A stretch of DNA of 64,000 nt from positions 186,001 to 250,000 of the forward strand of contig NZ_VUOS01000009.1 of NCBI RefSeq assembly GCF_009829325.1. Direction: 5' to 3'. A program made the position numbers and the translations under genes. Of this stretch, positions 50,323 to 59,369 are shown in pieces; position 1 is the first letter of the stretch; each line of letters opens with the position of its first letter. The stretch comes from Nocardia sp. CY41 (GTDB taxonomy: Bacteria > Actinomycetota > Actinomycetes > Mycobacteriales > Mycobacteriaceae). The notes under the pieces were generated by a model. It saw only the letters and a list, made by a program, of their open reading frames with translations, did no database searches and was not told where the DNA came from.

Positions 50323-51471
50323 ATGAACCTCGAACTGTCCGGCGAGCAGACGGCGGCGCGGCAGCTCGCGGCCGATTTCGTCGACCGGGAAATCGTTCCG
50401 CACGCCGCGCGGTGGGATCGCGACGAAAGCGTGGACCGGTCGATCGTGGCGCGGCTCGGCGAACTGGGCTTTCTCGGCCTCACCATCCCCGAGCAGTACG
50501 GCGGCAGCGCGGGCGACCATCTCACCTACTGCCTGGTCCTCGAGGAACTTGGGCGCGGCGACTCGGCTGTGCGCGGCATCGTCTCCGTCTCCCTCGGCCT
50601 GGTGGCCAAGTCGATCCAGCACTTCGGCACCGAGGAGCAGAAACAGACCTGGCTCACGCCGCTGGTGGCTGGCGAGGCGCTCGGCTGTTTCGCACTCACC
50701 GAGCCGGGCACCGGCTCCGACGCGGCCCAGCTGCGCACCCGCGCGGTGCGCGACGGCTCGGACTGGGTGCTGTCGGGCACGAAGATGTTCATCACCAACG
50801 GCACCTGGGCCGATGTGGCGTTGGTGTTCGCGCGCAGCGGCGGCGACGGACACCGGGGCATCACCGCGTTCCTGGTACCGACCGACTCGCCCGGATTCAC
50901 CGCGCAGGAGGTCCACGGAAAGCTGGGGCTGCGCGGACAGGCCACGGCCGAACTAGTGCTGGACGGTGTGCGTGTTCCCGACAGTGCCCGGCTGCACTCC
51001 GAGGGCAAGGGCTTCGGTGTGGCGATGGCGGCGCTGGCCAAGGGCCGCATGTCGGTCGCGGCGGGCTGCGTCGGGCTGGCGCAGGCCTGCTTGGACGCCG
51101 CCGTCGGCTATGCCACCCAGCGAGAACAGTTCGGCAAGCCGATCGCGGCCCACCAGCTCGTCCAGGAGCTGCTCGCCGATATCGCCCTCGACGTGGACGC
51201 GGCGCGGCTGCTGGTGTGGCGGGTCGCCGACCTCGTCGACCGTGGCGAGGAATTCGCCGTGGCGTCCTCCGAGGCGAAGCTGTTCGCTTCCGAGGCGGCG
51301 GTCCGTGCGGCCGACCGCGCGGTGCAGGTGTTCGGCGGGTACGGCTACATCGATGAGTTCCCGGTCGGCAAATACCTCCGCGACGCCAAGGTGATGACCC
51401 TGTACGAGGGCACGAGCCAGATCCAGAAATTGCTCATCGGCCGCGCACTGACCGGCGTCGCCGCGTTCTGA
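50323..51471 (+). CDS. acyl-CoA dehydrogenase
   Basis: 382 residues with standard landmarks: LGFLGLTIPEQYGGSAGDHLTY, CFALTEPGTGSDAAQLRT (FAD/acyl binding), GTKMFITNGTWADVALVFA, QREQFGKPIAAHQLVQ and YEGTSQIQKLLIGR, whose Glu near residue 363 is the catalytic base of most family members. It oxidises an acyl-CoA to the 2-enoyl-CoA, passing electrons to ETF. The FabG-like gene follows after 14 bases. The likely operator and leaderless promoter lie directly upstream. Confidence 0.9.
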   Translation: MNLELSGEQTAARQLAADFVDREIVPHAARWDRDESVDRSIVARLGELGFLGLTIPEQYGGSAGDHLTYCLVLEELGRGDSAVRGIVSVSLGLVAKSIQHFGTEEQKQTWLTPLVAGEALGCFALTEPGTGSDAAQLRTRAVRDGSDWVLSGTKMFITNGTWADVALVFARSGGDGHRGITAFLVPTDSPGFTAQEVHGKLGLRGQATAELVLDGVRVPDSARLHSEGKGFGVAMAALAKGRMSVAAGCVGLAQACLDAAVGYATQREQFGKPIAAHQLVQELLADIALDVDAARLLVWRVADLVDRGEEFAVASSEAKLFASEAAVRAADRAVQVFGGYGYIDEFPVGKYLRDAKVMTLYEGTSQIQKLLIGRALTGVAAF

Positions 51472-51485
51472 CAGGAGAACATCCG

Positions 51486-52238
51486 ATGCACCGATTCACC
51501 GACCGGATCGCCGTCGTCACCGGTGCGGCCCGCGGCATCGGCGCGGCCACCGCGCTGCGCCTCGCCGCCGAGGGCGCCGCCGTGGCGGTACTCGACCGCG
51601 ACGCGCCCGACGAGACCGCCGCACGGATCACCGAAGCCGGCGGGGTGGCCCGCAGCTACGTCTGCGACGTCACCGAGCGCGCCTCGGTCGAGGCGGTGTT
51701 CGACCGGGTCGCGGCCGATCTGGGCAGCCCGCAGGTCTTGGTCAACAACGCGGGCATCACCCGCGACGACCTGTTCTTCCGCCTATCCGAGGAGGACTGG
51801 CACGCGGTGCTCGCGGTCAATCTGACCGGCGCCTACCACTGTGCGCAAGTCGCGCAGAGGTTCATGACGGCCCAGCGGTACGGCAGGATCGTCTCGCTGT
51901 CGAGCCGGTCGGCGCTGGGCAACCGCGGCCAGGCCAACTACGCGGCCGCCAAGGCCGGCATCCAGGGGCTCACCGCGACGCTCGCCCTGGAACTCGGCCC
52001 GTACAACATCACCGTCAACGCGGTGGCGCCCGGCTATATTGCCACTTCTATGACCGCCGCCACCGCCGACCGGGTCGGAATGAGCGCCGAGGACCACCAG
52101 AAAGCGGCCGCGGAACGCACGCCGCTGGGCCGCGTGGGTCAGCCCGAAGAGGTCGCGGCGGTGATCGCCTTCCTCGCCAGCGACGAGGCGAGTTACGTCA
52201 GCGGACAGACGCTGTACGTCAACGGTGGCGCCCGCTGA
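51486..52238 (+). CDS. FabG-like 3-oxoacyl reductase (SDR)
   Basis: 250 residues; classical SDR with GAARGIGAAT cofactor loop, CDVTERA, NNAGITRDDLFFRLSEEDWHAVLAVNLTGAYH, SLSSRSALGNRGQANYAAAKAG (Ser, Tyr-x3-Lys) and the C-terminal VSGQTLYVNGGAR. It follows the FabG pattern closely and reduces 3-oxoacyl or similar thioesters with NAD(P)H. AGGAG precedes the ATG. It forms a two-gene operon with the acyl-CoA dehydrogenase, which suggests a fatty-acid or side-chain beta-oxidation unit. Confidence 0.88.
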   Translation: MHRFTDRIAVVTGAARGIGAATALRLAAEGAAVAVLDRDAPDETAARITEAGGVARSYVCDVTERASVEAVFDRVAADLGSPQVLVNNAGITRDDLFFRLSEEDWHAVLAVNLTGAYHCAQVAQRFMTAQRYGRIVSLSSRSALGNRGQANYAAAKAGIQGLTATLALELGPYNITVNAVAPGYIATSMTAATADRVGMSAEDHQKAAAERTPLGRVGQPEEVAAVIAFLASDEASYVSGQTLYVNGGAR

Positions 52239-52362
52239 CGACGGCGAGCGGCGTCGTCCGCAGGCGACCGGTGCAGTCGCGGGGGGTGCTGCGCTTACCC
52301 GTCGCGGCCGAGACAGCGTCCGTGCACTCCGGCTTACACGATGCCCCGCCGGTCTCGTCGTC

Positions 52363-53082
52363 TCACCACGGCACCGGTCCGGTGCGATCGAAGAAGCCAC
52401 CGGTCGGCCCGTCCGGTGGCAGCGTCGCCAACCGCACGATCGCGTCGGTGCCCTCGGTGACGGTTTGGAAACCGGCGTGCCCGTTGAGGTCCGTCGCGGT
52501 GTAGCCGGGATCGGCCGCGTTGATCTGGAAGCCGGGAAGCGCACGGGAGTACTGCGACGTGATCATGTTCAGCGCCGTCTTCGACGCCGGATACGGCAGG
52601 CCGAGCAGGGTGGATTCGACCCGGGTGGGGTCGCAGGTGCGCGCCAGCGAGCCTATTCCGCTCGAAACCATCACGACCCGCGGCTGCGGTGCAGCGCGCA
52701 GCAGCGGCAGGAACGCGTTCGTCACCTGCACCGGGCCGAACACGTTCGTCTCGAATACCGCGCGGAAATCCGCGGCCTCGACCAGCTCCGGCGTCTTGCG
52801 GGTGCCGCCGATGCCCGCGTTGTTGACCAGTACGTCCAGCCGCGCGGTCCGTCGCGCGACCGCCTCGACCGCGGCCTCGATCGACGCGGCGGAGGTGACG
52901 TCGAGCGAGACGAACTCGACTGCCGATCCACCCTCGGCCAATTCCGCCGCAGCCGCCTGGCCCAGCTTCGCGTCGCGCGCCGCGAGAAACACCCGCCAGC
53001 CCAAATCGGCCAATCTGCGGACGGTTTCGCGTCCCAAGCCCTTGTTCGCCCCGGTCACCAGGGCGGTCGTCGTGTCGTTCAC
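52363..53082 (-). CDS. short-chain dehydrogenase/reductase
   Basis: 239 residues from GTG 53082, which places TALVTGANKGLGRETV at the N-terminus. NNAGIGGTRKTPELVE, VVMVSSGIGSLA and YPASKTALNMI (Tyr-x3-Lys) are present, as in carbonyl-reductase-like SDRs. Substrate unknown. It is divergent from an XRE-type regulator 100 bases away, a pairing frequent in actinobacteria where the regulator controls the SDR. Confidence 0.83.
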   Translation of the reverse strand: MNDTTTALVTGANKGLGRETVRRLADLGWRVFLAARDAKLGQAAAAELAEGGSAVEFVSLDVTSAASIEAAVEAVARRTARLDVLVNNAGIGGTRKTPELVEAADFRAVFETNVFGPVQVTNAFLPLLRAAPQPRVVMVSSGIGSLARTCDPTRVESTLLGLPYPASKTALNMITSQYSRALPGFQINAADPGYTATDLNGHAGFQTVTEGTDAIVRLATLPPDGPTGGFFDRTGPVPW

Positions 53083-53182
53083 GGGGCCAGCGTCACGTGC
53101 CCGGCACCCGTCCGCCAGGGCTGCCAACTCCTGGGAGTAGCGATCCCACCCCGGCCACGATCGGACACGGCATGATCGAGCT

Positions 53183-54040
53183 GTGGATCGAACCGAGCTG
53201 GCCGCGTTGCTGAGACAGGCGCGCGACCGAGTGCGTCCGGGCGATGTCGGGCTGCCCGCGGGGTCGCGCAGGCAGGTGCCGGGGCTGCGCCGCGAGGAGG
53301 TCGCGCAGCTCGCCGGGGTCAGCGTGGACTACGTGGTGCGCCTGGAGCAGGGGCGCGGTCCCCGTCCGTCCAGCGCCGTGCTGGCCGCGCTCGCCCGCGC
53401 GCTGCGGCTCAACGACGAGGATCGCACCCTGCTGTTCCAGCTCGCGGGCGCGGCGCCGCCGCAGGCGGGCCGCATCGACATGGTGGTGCGCCCGAGCGTC
53501 TTGCGTCTGCTGGATCGGATGGCGGATCTGCCCGCGCTGGTGCTCTCGGCGAAAGCCGATGTGCTGGCGTGGAATCCGATGGCGACCGCGCTGCTGGGCG
53601 ACTTCTCCGCCTGGCCGCCCGCTCAGCGCAACATCATCTGGCAGCGTTTCCTCGGCACCGAGCCTGGACGGGTCCGGATGACACCCGCCGAGGCCGACAA
53701 CGCCGCGGCGTTCTCGGTGGCCACCCTGCGCAGCACCCGCGCGCGCTACCCCGACGATCCCGGCCTCCTGCGCCTGGTCTCCGAATTGCGTTCCCGTAGC
53801 CCCCGATTCGAGCAGTTGTGGAACGCGCGGCGCTCGGGGCAATGGCGCAGCGCGACCAAGACGATCGACCACCCGCACCTCGGATCGCTGCGGCTGGACT
53901 GCGACACCCTGCTGGTCCCGGATACCGACCAGGCCGTCGTGGTCTACTCGGCGACGCCGGGCAGCCGGGAGGCCTCGGCGCTGGAATTGCTGCGAGTGAC
54001 CGGGACCGAGCAGTTCACGGTGCCGGAGTCCTCCGGCTAG
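53183..54040 (+). CDS. XRE-family regulator with MmyB-like ligand-binding domain
   Basis: 285 residues from GTG 53183. An HTH at about 30-75 (PGLRREEVAQLAGVSVDYVVRLEQGRGPRPSSAVLAALARAL) is followed by the MmyB-like domain (LRLLDRMADLPALVLSAKADVLAWNPMATALLGDF and NAAAFSVATLRSTRARYPDDPGL). These regulators typically control a neighbouring divergent oxidoreductase, here the SDR at 52363. The 12-base palindrome ACTCCTGGGAGT at 53127-53138 in the intergenic region is a candidate site. Its stop overlaps the convergent uvrA-like stop by 4 bases. Confidence 0.85.
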   Translation: MDRTELAALLRQARDRVRPGDVGLPAGSRRQVPGLRREEVAQLAGVSVDYVVRLEQGRGPRPSSAVLAALARALRLNDEDRTLLFQLAGAAPPQAGRIDMVVRPSVLRLLDRMADLPALVLSAKADVLAWNPMATALLGDFSAWPPAQRNIIWQRFLGTEPGRVRMTPAEADNAAAFSVATLRSTRARYPDDPGLLRLVSELRSRSPRFEQLWNARRSGQWRSATKTIDHPHLGSLRLDCDTLLVPDTDQAVVVYSATPGSREASALELLRVTGTEQFTVPESSG

Positions 54041-56322
54041 CTGCCCGTCTTGTACCGGCGCAGGTACTCGCCGGTCAGCGAGGACGGGTGCGCGAGGAGT
54101 TCGGCGGGCGTGCCGGTGAAGACGATCTCGCCGCCGTCCTTGCCGCCGTCCGGCCCGAGATCGATCACCCAGTCCGCGTGGGCGACCACATCGAGGTTGT
54201 GCTCGATCACCACGACGGTGTTACCCCGGTCGACCAGACCGTCCATCAGCGCCAGCAGCGTGTCCACGTCGGACATGTGCAGTCCGGTGGTGGGCTCGTC
54301 GAGCACGTAGACGCTGCCGGTGTTCTGCAACTGCGTGGCCAGCTTGATGCGCTGCCGTTCGCCCCCGGACAGCGTGCTCATCGCCTGGCCGAGGCTCAGG
54401 TAGGCCAAACCCACCTCGTTCATCGTGCGCAGCTTGGTGTGCAGCGCCTTCTCCGCGAAGAATCCGAGCGCCTCCTCGGCCGGCATCTCCAGCACGTCGG
54501 CGATGGACTTGCCGCGCAACGTCAGGGCGAGCACGTCCTCGGAGAAGCGCCGTCCGTCGCAAGCATCGCAGTGGGTGGTCACGGGATCCATGTAGGCGAT
54601 CTCGGTGATGATCACCCCGCGGCCCTCGCACTGTTTGCACGCACCCGCCGAATTGAAACTGAACAGGCCCGCGGACTCCCCCGTCGCCTTGGCGAACAGC
54701 TTGCGGATGGGGTCCATCAATCCGAGGTAGGTCGCGGGTGTGGACCGGGACGACGCTGCGATGGGCGATTGGTCCACGAAGATCGCCTCGGGATGCTCCC
54801 GGACGAACACGTCGCGGATGAGACTGCTCTTACCCGAACCCGCGACTCCGGTGACACAGGTCAGGATGCCGGTGGGGATCCCGACGGTCACGTTCTTCAA
54901 GTTGTGCAGCGTCGCACGCTCGATTCGCAGTTCGCCCGTGCCCGCGCGGAAGGAGTCCTTGACGCGGAACGGCCTGCGCAGACCGGCTCCGGTCGGGGTG
55001 TCGGCATTGCGGAGGTCGGCGAAATTTCCCTGGAAGACCACCTGACCGCCGTGCGCGCCCGCTCGCGGCCCGACATCGACGACGTGGTCGGCGATCTGGA
55101 TGACGTCCGGATCGTGCTCCACCACGATCACCGTGTTCCCCTTGTCCCGCAACGCCTTCAGCAGATCGTTCAACCGGCCCACATCCCGCGGGTGCAGCCC
55201 GACGCTGGGTTCGTCGAAGATGTAGGTCAGTCCGATCAGCGTGCTGGACAGATGCTTGATCATCTTCAGCCGCTGCCCCTCGCCGCCGGACAGAGTCGAG
55301 GTCGGCCGGTCCAGGCTGAGATATCCCAGTCCGATGTCGGCCACCCGCCGCAGGGCGGTGCGGATGGCTCCGGCCAGGCCGGCGGCGGCCGGATCGGTGA
55401 TCTCGTCGAGCACCTCGATCAGATCGGTGATCTGCAAGCGCGCCCAATCCGCGATGTTGCGGTCGCCGATCCGGGTGGCCAGCGCCGCCTGGTTCAGACG
55501 GGCGCCCGCGCAGGTCCCGCAGACTCCTTCGGTGAGGAACTGCTGCATCTGCTCGCGGGTCTTCTCGCTCAGCGTCGAGGTGTCGCGTTGCAGCCGGGTC
55601 CGCGTGAATTTCGTGGCGATGCCTTCGTAGTTCGCCTTCCAGGTGCCCTTGCTGAAGGTCAGCTCGACCTTGCCGCCGGTGCCGTAGAGCAGGTCGTGCA
55701 GCTCCGCGTCGGTGTAGTCGGCGAGCTTCTTGTCCGGATCGAAGCGGCCGGACTTGCCGTACAGTTGCCAATCCCCGCTGCCCACGCCGTATCCCGGCAG
55801 GAGGATCGCGCCTTCGTTCAACGACTTGGTGCGGTCGAGCAGCCGGTCGGGATCGGCGCGGACGGTGACGCCGAGTCCGTCGCAATCCGGGCACATGCCC
55901 TGCGGCACGTTGAACGAATAGTTGTAGACGAATCCCGCCGAGGGCGAACCGAATCGGGCGAACATGGCCCGCACCATGGAGTAGATGTCGGTCATCGTGC
56001 CGACCGTGGAGCGCGGCCCGCCGCCGACCGGCTGCTGGTCGATGATCACCGGCGCGGTGAGATTCTCGATGGCGTCCGCGTGCGGGCGTTCGTAGCGCGG
56101 CAGGAAGTTGAGGATGAACGCGGGGAAGGTGGCGTAGAGCTGGCGCTGGGATTCGACCGCGATGGTGTCGAAGACGATCGACGATTTGCCCGAGCCGGAG
56201 ACGCCGGTGAAGACGGTGATCTTGTTCTTCGGGATCTCGAGCGACACGTCCCGCAAGTTGTGCTCGCTGGCTCCGAGCACTCGGATGGCGTCGGTCGATG
56301 CGGTGGATTCGGCGAAAGGCAT
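54037..56322 (-). CDS. UvrA-like ABC ATPase (drug-resistance/UvrA2 type)
   Basis: 761 residues, about 200 shorter than UvrA. Two ABC halves are complete: Walker A GVSGSGKSSI and GVAGSGKSSL, signatures LSGGEGQRLK and LSGGERQRIK, Walker B YIFDEPSVGLH and YVLDEPTTGLH. The second-half zinc finger is kept (CKQCEGRGV and CDACDGRRF). The region between the first Walker A and signature is shortened, so the UvrB-binding part of true UvrA is probably lacking. Relatives include DrrC of the daunorubicin producer and UvrA2, linked to tolerance of DNA-binding drugs. A 28-bp near-palindrome lies 39 bases upstream. Confidence 0.85.
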   Translation of the reverse strand: MPFAESTASTDAIRVLGASEHNLRDVSLEIPKNKITVFTGVSGSGKSSIVFDTIAVESQRQLYATFPAFILNFLPRYERPHADAIENLTAPVIIDQQPVGGGPRSTVGTMTDIYSMVRAMFARFGSPSAGFVYNYSFNVPQGMCPDCDGLGVTVRADPDRLLDRTKSLNEGAILLPGYGVGSGDWQLYGKSGRFDPDKKLADYTDAELHDLLYGTGGKVELTFSKGTWKANYEGIATKFTRTRLQRDTSTLSEKTREQMQQFLTEGVCGTCAGARLNQAALATRIGDRNIADWARLQITDLIEVLDEITDPAAAGLAGAIRTALRRVADIGLGYLSLDRPTSTLSGGEGQRLKMIKHLSSTLIGLTYIFDEPSVGLHPRDVGRLNDLLKALRDKGNTVIVVEHDPDVIQIADHVVDVGPRAGAHGGQVVFQGNFADLRNADTPTGAGLRRPFRVKDSFRAGTGELRIERATLHNLKNVTVGIPTGILTCVTGVAGSGKSSLIRDVFVREHPEAIFVDQSPIAASSRSTPATYLGLMDPIRKLFAKATGESAGLFSFNSAGACKQCEGRGVIITEIAYMDPVTTHCDACDGRRFSEDVLALTLRGKSIADVLEMPAEEALGFFAEKALHTKLRTMNEVGLAYLSLGQAMSTLSGGERQRIKLATQLQNTGSVYVLDEPTTGLHMSDVDTLLALMDGLVDRGNTVVVIEHNLDVVAHADWVIDLGPDGGKDGGEIVFTGTPAELLAHPSSLTGEYLRRYKTGS

Positions 56323-56360
56323 ACCGCACACCTTGCCATCACGGACCCCTGAAACGCTCC

Positions 56361-56388
56361 GGTAAGTGTGATGCAAATCACATTTACC
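56361..56388. promoter_or_regulatory. 28-bp near-perfect palindrome with CRP-type core
   Basis: GGTAAGTGTGAT (56361-56372) and ATCACATTTACC (56377-56388) are complementary except at one position. The core TGTGA-N6-TCACA (56367-56382) matches exactly the CRP/GlxR consensus of actinobacteria. It lies between the uvrA-like gene (start 56322) and the methyltransferase gene (start 56512). Confidence 0.65.
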
Positions 56389-56511
56389 TCAAGTGTCGGA
56401 TTGTGGGCCTTCACGGCCTTTTGCGGTCCGCAGCAACTCCCCGGCTTCCGCTGACTCCGAGGCGTCGGCGGCCGTCCCACGCCCGGAATCGATTGCCCCT
56501 ACAGTGTCGAA

Positions 56512-57087
56512 GTGCGCGACGACCCCTACTGGAATCACAACACCCACTACCACCCGTGGTTACTGAAGCAGGTGCCGCCGTCGGCCCGCACCGCACTCGA
56601 CATCGGCTGCGGAGACGGCCTTCTGGCGCGCAAGCTGGCCCGTCGCGGGTTGACCGTCGCCGGAATCGATGTCGATGCCGAGCCCTTCGCGCAAGCCCCG
56701 GTGACGCCAGGGGTGTCCCTCGACCAGGCCGATTTCCTCGACTACACGGGCTCTTTCGATGTCGTCACCACGGTGGCGACCCTGCACCATGTCCCGCTGC
56801 ACGAGGGCATCACCGCATTGCGCCGTCTGGTCGCACCCGGCGGTGTCCTCGCCGTAGTCGGGCTCTGGAACATGACCCTGCGCAGGGACTACCACTATCT
56901 GCCCCTGCTGCCCGTCATCCGGATGACGGACCTCCTGCACCGGTCCGGCGAGCCCGGCGTCCAGTTGCGTGACCCGGTCGACGGGTACGCCGAGATTCGC
57001 TCGGCCGTGGCGGATCTGCTACCCGGTGCGCGCATGCGGCGACGGCTCATGTGGCGCTACACCCTGCTGTGGCGAAAGCCCGCGTGA
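56512..57087 (+). CDS. class I SAM-dependent methyltransferase
   Basis: 191 residues. Motif I ALDIGCGDGLLARKLARRG, motif II GIDVD, and ATLHHVPL / LRRLVAPGGVLAVVGL follow the UbiE/Methyltransf_11 pattern. The N-terminus RDDPYWNHNTHYHPWLL is frequent in actinobacterial copies. The acceptor is unknown. TACAGT (56500-56505) 6 bases before the GTG at 56512 suggests a leaderless transcript. It is divergent from the uvrA-like gene across the CRP-type palindrome. Confidence 0.8.
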   Translation: MRDDPYWNHNTHYHPWLLKQVPPSARTALDIGCGDGLLARKLARRGLTVAGIDVDAEPFAQAPVTPGVSLDQADFLDYTGSFDVVTTVATLHHVPLHEGITALRRLVAPGGVLAVVGLWNMTLRRDYHYLPLLPVIRMTDLLHRSGEPGVQLRDPVDGYAEIRSAVADLLPGARMRRRLMWRYTLLWRKPA

Positions 57088-57112
57088 GCACCCGCTGCCG
57101 CGAACCCGCCGC

Positions 57113-57997
57113 TCAGCGCAGCAACTGGAGGACCGGCGCGAACTTCTCCATGCTGTCCTCGAGGACGGTGACGTAGCTGATGCCGTAACGGTCGCGTCGT
57201 TCGCGCAGGCGGTCGGCCATCTCCTCGGGGGTGCCCATGAGCAGGATCGGGTGCTCTTCCGGGGAGTCTGCGACGTCCGGCGGCAGCGCCGGGCCGAATA
57301 CCTCCAAGACGCTCGCGCGTTCGTTCGGCGGGACCACCCGCTGTACGAGGATGTTGAACTCGACCTTGTCCGCTCGAGGACCGAGCAGCTCCCTCACGTA
57401 GGCGACGCGTTCCTCGATCTCGGCCAGCCCGGCCATCTGCAGGGGCCCGCCGTTGCGCGCGGCCGCCGCGCCGGTGAAGGCGATGATGTCGGCGTGCCGC
57501 GCGGCGACGCCGAGCAACCGGTCGCCCCATCCGCCGATCAGCACGGGCGGACCTGTCGGCTGCGCGGGTTGCGGCTGATATTCCGGGTCGGCGAACAGGC
57601 CGCGCAGCGTGATCACCGTCTGCTCCAGATGCTCGACGCGCTTTCTGCCGCTTTCGAACGGGATGCCCGCGGCCTCGAACTCCGCCTGCACGTAGCCCGC
57701 GCCGAGCCCGAGTTCGACGCGCCCGTCGGTGAACTGATCGGCGCCTGCCACGTCGCGCGCCAGCAATACCGGGTTGTAGAACGCGGTGTTGAGCACGTAC
57801 GTGTTCAACCGCACCCGCTCGGTCGCCTCGGCAGCCAGAATCATCGCGGGGAACGGCGCAGGCAGGCCGAGATGGTCGGCGACGCCGACCACGTCGAAAC
57901 CGAGTTCCTCTGCCCGGCGGCATTTTTCGATCCAATTCTCGCGGCTCTCGGGGACCACCATGTTGACACCGAATCGGAAGGGGCGCTGCGCAGTCAC
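57113..57997 (-). CDS. LLM-class F420-dependent oxidoreductase
   Basis: 294 residues in the luciferase-like TIM-barrel family. FRFGVNMVVPESRENWIEKCRRAEELGFDVVGVADHLG, TYVLNTAFYNPVLLARDVAGADQFTDGRVELGLGAGY and PVLIGGWGDRLLGVAARHADIIAFTG are typical of the TIGR03621-type mycobacterial F420 oxidoreductases. They use coenzyme F420 in reductions or oxidations of unknown substrates. It converges on the methyltransferase gene. F420 rather than FMN use is inferred from the subfamily pattern. Confidence 0.8.
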   Translation of the reverse strand: MTAQRPFRFGVNMVVPESRENWIEKCRRAEELGFDVVGVADHLGLPAPFPAMILAAEATERVRLNTYVLNTAFYNPVLLARDVAGADQFTDGRVELGLGAGYVQAEFEAAGIPFESGRKRVEHLEQTVITLRGLFADPEYQPQPAQPTGPPVLIGGWGDRLLGVAARHADIIAFTGAAAARNGGPLQMAGLAEIEERVAYVRELLGPRADKVEFNILVQRVVPPNERASVLEVFGPALPPDVADSPEEHPILLMGTPEEMADRLRERRDRYGISYVTVLEDSMEKFAPVLQLLR

Positions 57998-58046
57998 GTG
58001 TCCTGTCTAGCGAACCGCGCCGGAGCGCCGCACGTCGGGGCCGGTT

Positions 58047-58154
58047 TCAGCACTGCGCGAGCGCGCCCGCGGCGACCGCGATACCGAGTAGCGCGACGCA
58101 CGCGGCCGCTGCCGGCGCCGGACGGCGCAACGCCCGGCGGAGGGGGCCAAACAC
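58047..58154 (-). CDS. possible 35-aa membrane peptide
   Basis: A GTG frame encoding VFGPLRRALRRP and then one hydrophobic helix ending AAGALAQC. It lies in the 258-base gap between the LLM oxidoreductase and epimerase genes. The basic start plus a single helix is a typical small membrane protein layout, but there is no strong ribosome site and no known homologue comes to mind. Confidence 0.2.
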   Translation of the reverse strand: MFGPLRRALRRPAPAAAACVALLGIAVAAGALAQC

Positions 58155-58255
58155 TCCGTCCGGCGGAGTTCCCGGCCGGGGATCGGCGGGCGAGCCGACG
58201 CCGTGCCATGGCGACGGTGGTGACGATCAATGTCGCGATCAGCATGCTCGCATCC

Positions 58256-59332
58256 CTAGACCCGCACGGCGCGCGGCGCGGAGGCCGCCGGGGCAGGCTT
58301 GCGCCGCGGCGGCGCGACGATTCCGTGCTGTAACAGGCTTTCGGCGGTGTCCAGCACGGTTTCCCGGACAGGCCGCATGGTCCAGCCCAGTTCGCGCCGC
58401 GCTTTGCCCGCACTGAGCGACTCGGTGCGCCCCAGAGTGGGCACGGTCAACCGGACGCCCTTGTCGAAGAGCGCGACACAGCGCACGAGCCAGTCCGGCA
58501 GCCGTCTGGTCGGCACCCGGAACCCGCGCGGCCCGTATTCCTCGGCGAGGATGCGCGCGATGTCCTCCATCCACAAATGCTCGCCCGCGCAGATGTAGCG
58601 GTTGCCCGTGGCCTCCGGCGTCTCCAGCGCGAGCCGATGCGCCACCGCGAGGTCGCGCACGTCCACCGGCGCCCAGCCCACCCGGGGCGCACCGGGGACG
58701 TCACCGGCGAGCAACCTGCGTACGGGCTCGTGTGACGTGCTCGTCGCGGCGGACAGCAATGGTCCGAGCACCATGCCCGGGTTGACGACGACCAGCTCGA
58801 ATCGTTCGCCCGCTGGGAGCTTCGCGACGAAATCCCAGGCGGCCCGCTCGGCGAGCGTCTTGCTCTTCTGGTAGGCGGGGCTGCGCTCGACCACCGTCCA
58901 GTCCGCCTCCGTGCGCAGGGCGTCCTCGGCGTGACCGTACGCGATCGCGGCGATCGAGGACGTGAGCACCACCCGGCGTACCGTGCCCGCGGCAGCGCAG
59001 GCGCGCAGCACGCGCAGCGTTCCCTCGACCGCGGTGTCGATGAGCTCGCGCTCGTCGTCGGGCGGGGTGCTGGGAAACGGAGAGGCTACATGCAGGACAG
59101 CGGCGCTGCCCGCGACAGCGGCCGCCCAGCCGTCGTCGCCGTCGAGGTCGGCTCGGGCGAATTCGAGCTCGCCCCCGATGCGCCGGGCCGCCTCGGCCAG
59201 GTGTGTTCGCTTGCCGGTGGCGGCGAGGTCGCGCACCGTCGCCCGCACGGCGTAGCCGTGTTCCAGCAACTCGGCGATGACGTGCCCGGCGACGAAACCC
59301 GTTGCGCCCGTGACCGTTACTTGTGTGCTCAT
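58256..59332 (-). CDS. NAD-dependent epimerase/dehydratase (extended SDR)
   Basis: 358 residues. Cofactor loop VTGATGFVAGHVIAELL, HVASPFPSTPPDDERELIDTAVEGTLRVLRACA, LTSSIAAIAYG and YQKSK (Tyr-x3-Lys), NPGMVLGPLL match the dihydroflavonol-reductase/cinnamoyl-CoA-reductase-like extended SDRs. They reduce carbonyls with NAD(P)H; the bacterial substrate is unknown. The C-terminal 20 residues are Pro/Ala-rich and disordered. The ATG at 59332 is preferred over 59371. Divergent from a TetR gene across a 19-bp palindrome. Confidence 0.82.
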   Translation of the reverse strand: MSTQVTVTGATGFVAGHVIAELLEHGYAVRATVRDLAATGKRTHLAEAARRIGGELEFARADLDGDDGWAAAVAGSAAVLHVASPFPSTPPDDERELIDTAVEGTLRVLRACAAAGTVRRVVLTSSIAAIAYGHAEDALRTEADWTVVERSPAYQKSKTLAERAAWDFVAKLPAGERFELVVVNPGMVLGPLLSAATSTSHEPVRRLLAGDVPGAPRVGWAPVDVRDLAVAHRLALETPEATGNRYICAGEHLWMEDIARILAEEYGPRGFRVPTRRLPDWLVRCVALFDKGVRLTVPTLGRTESLSAGKARRELGWTMRPVRETVLDTAESLLQHGIVAPPRRKPAPAASAPRAVRV

Positions 59333-59369
59333 GTCTACATCCGTCTCGTCGTTGGTTCTCACGACGCCC

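Noticed and set aside
53818..56352. 844-codon plus-strand open frame opposite the UvrA-like gene
   Set aside because: Antisense shadow of a clear ABC ATPase; no recognisable domain, biased composition.
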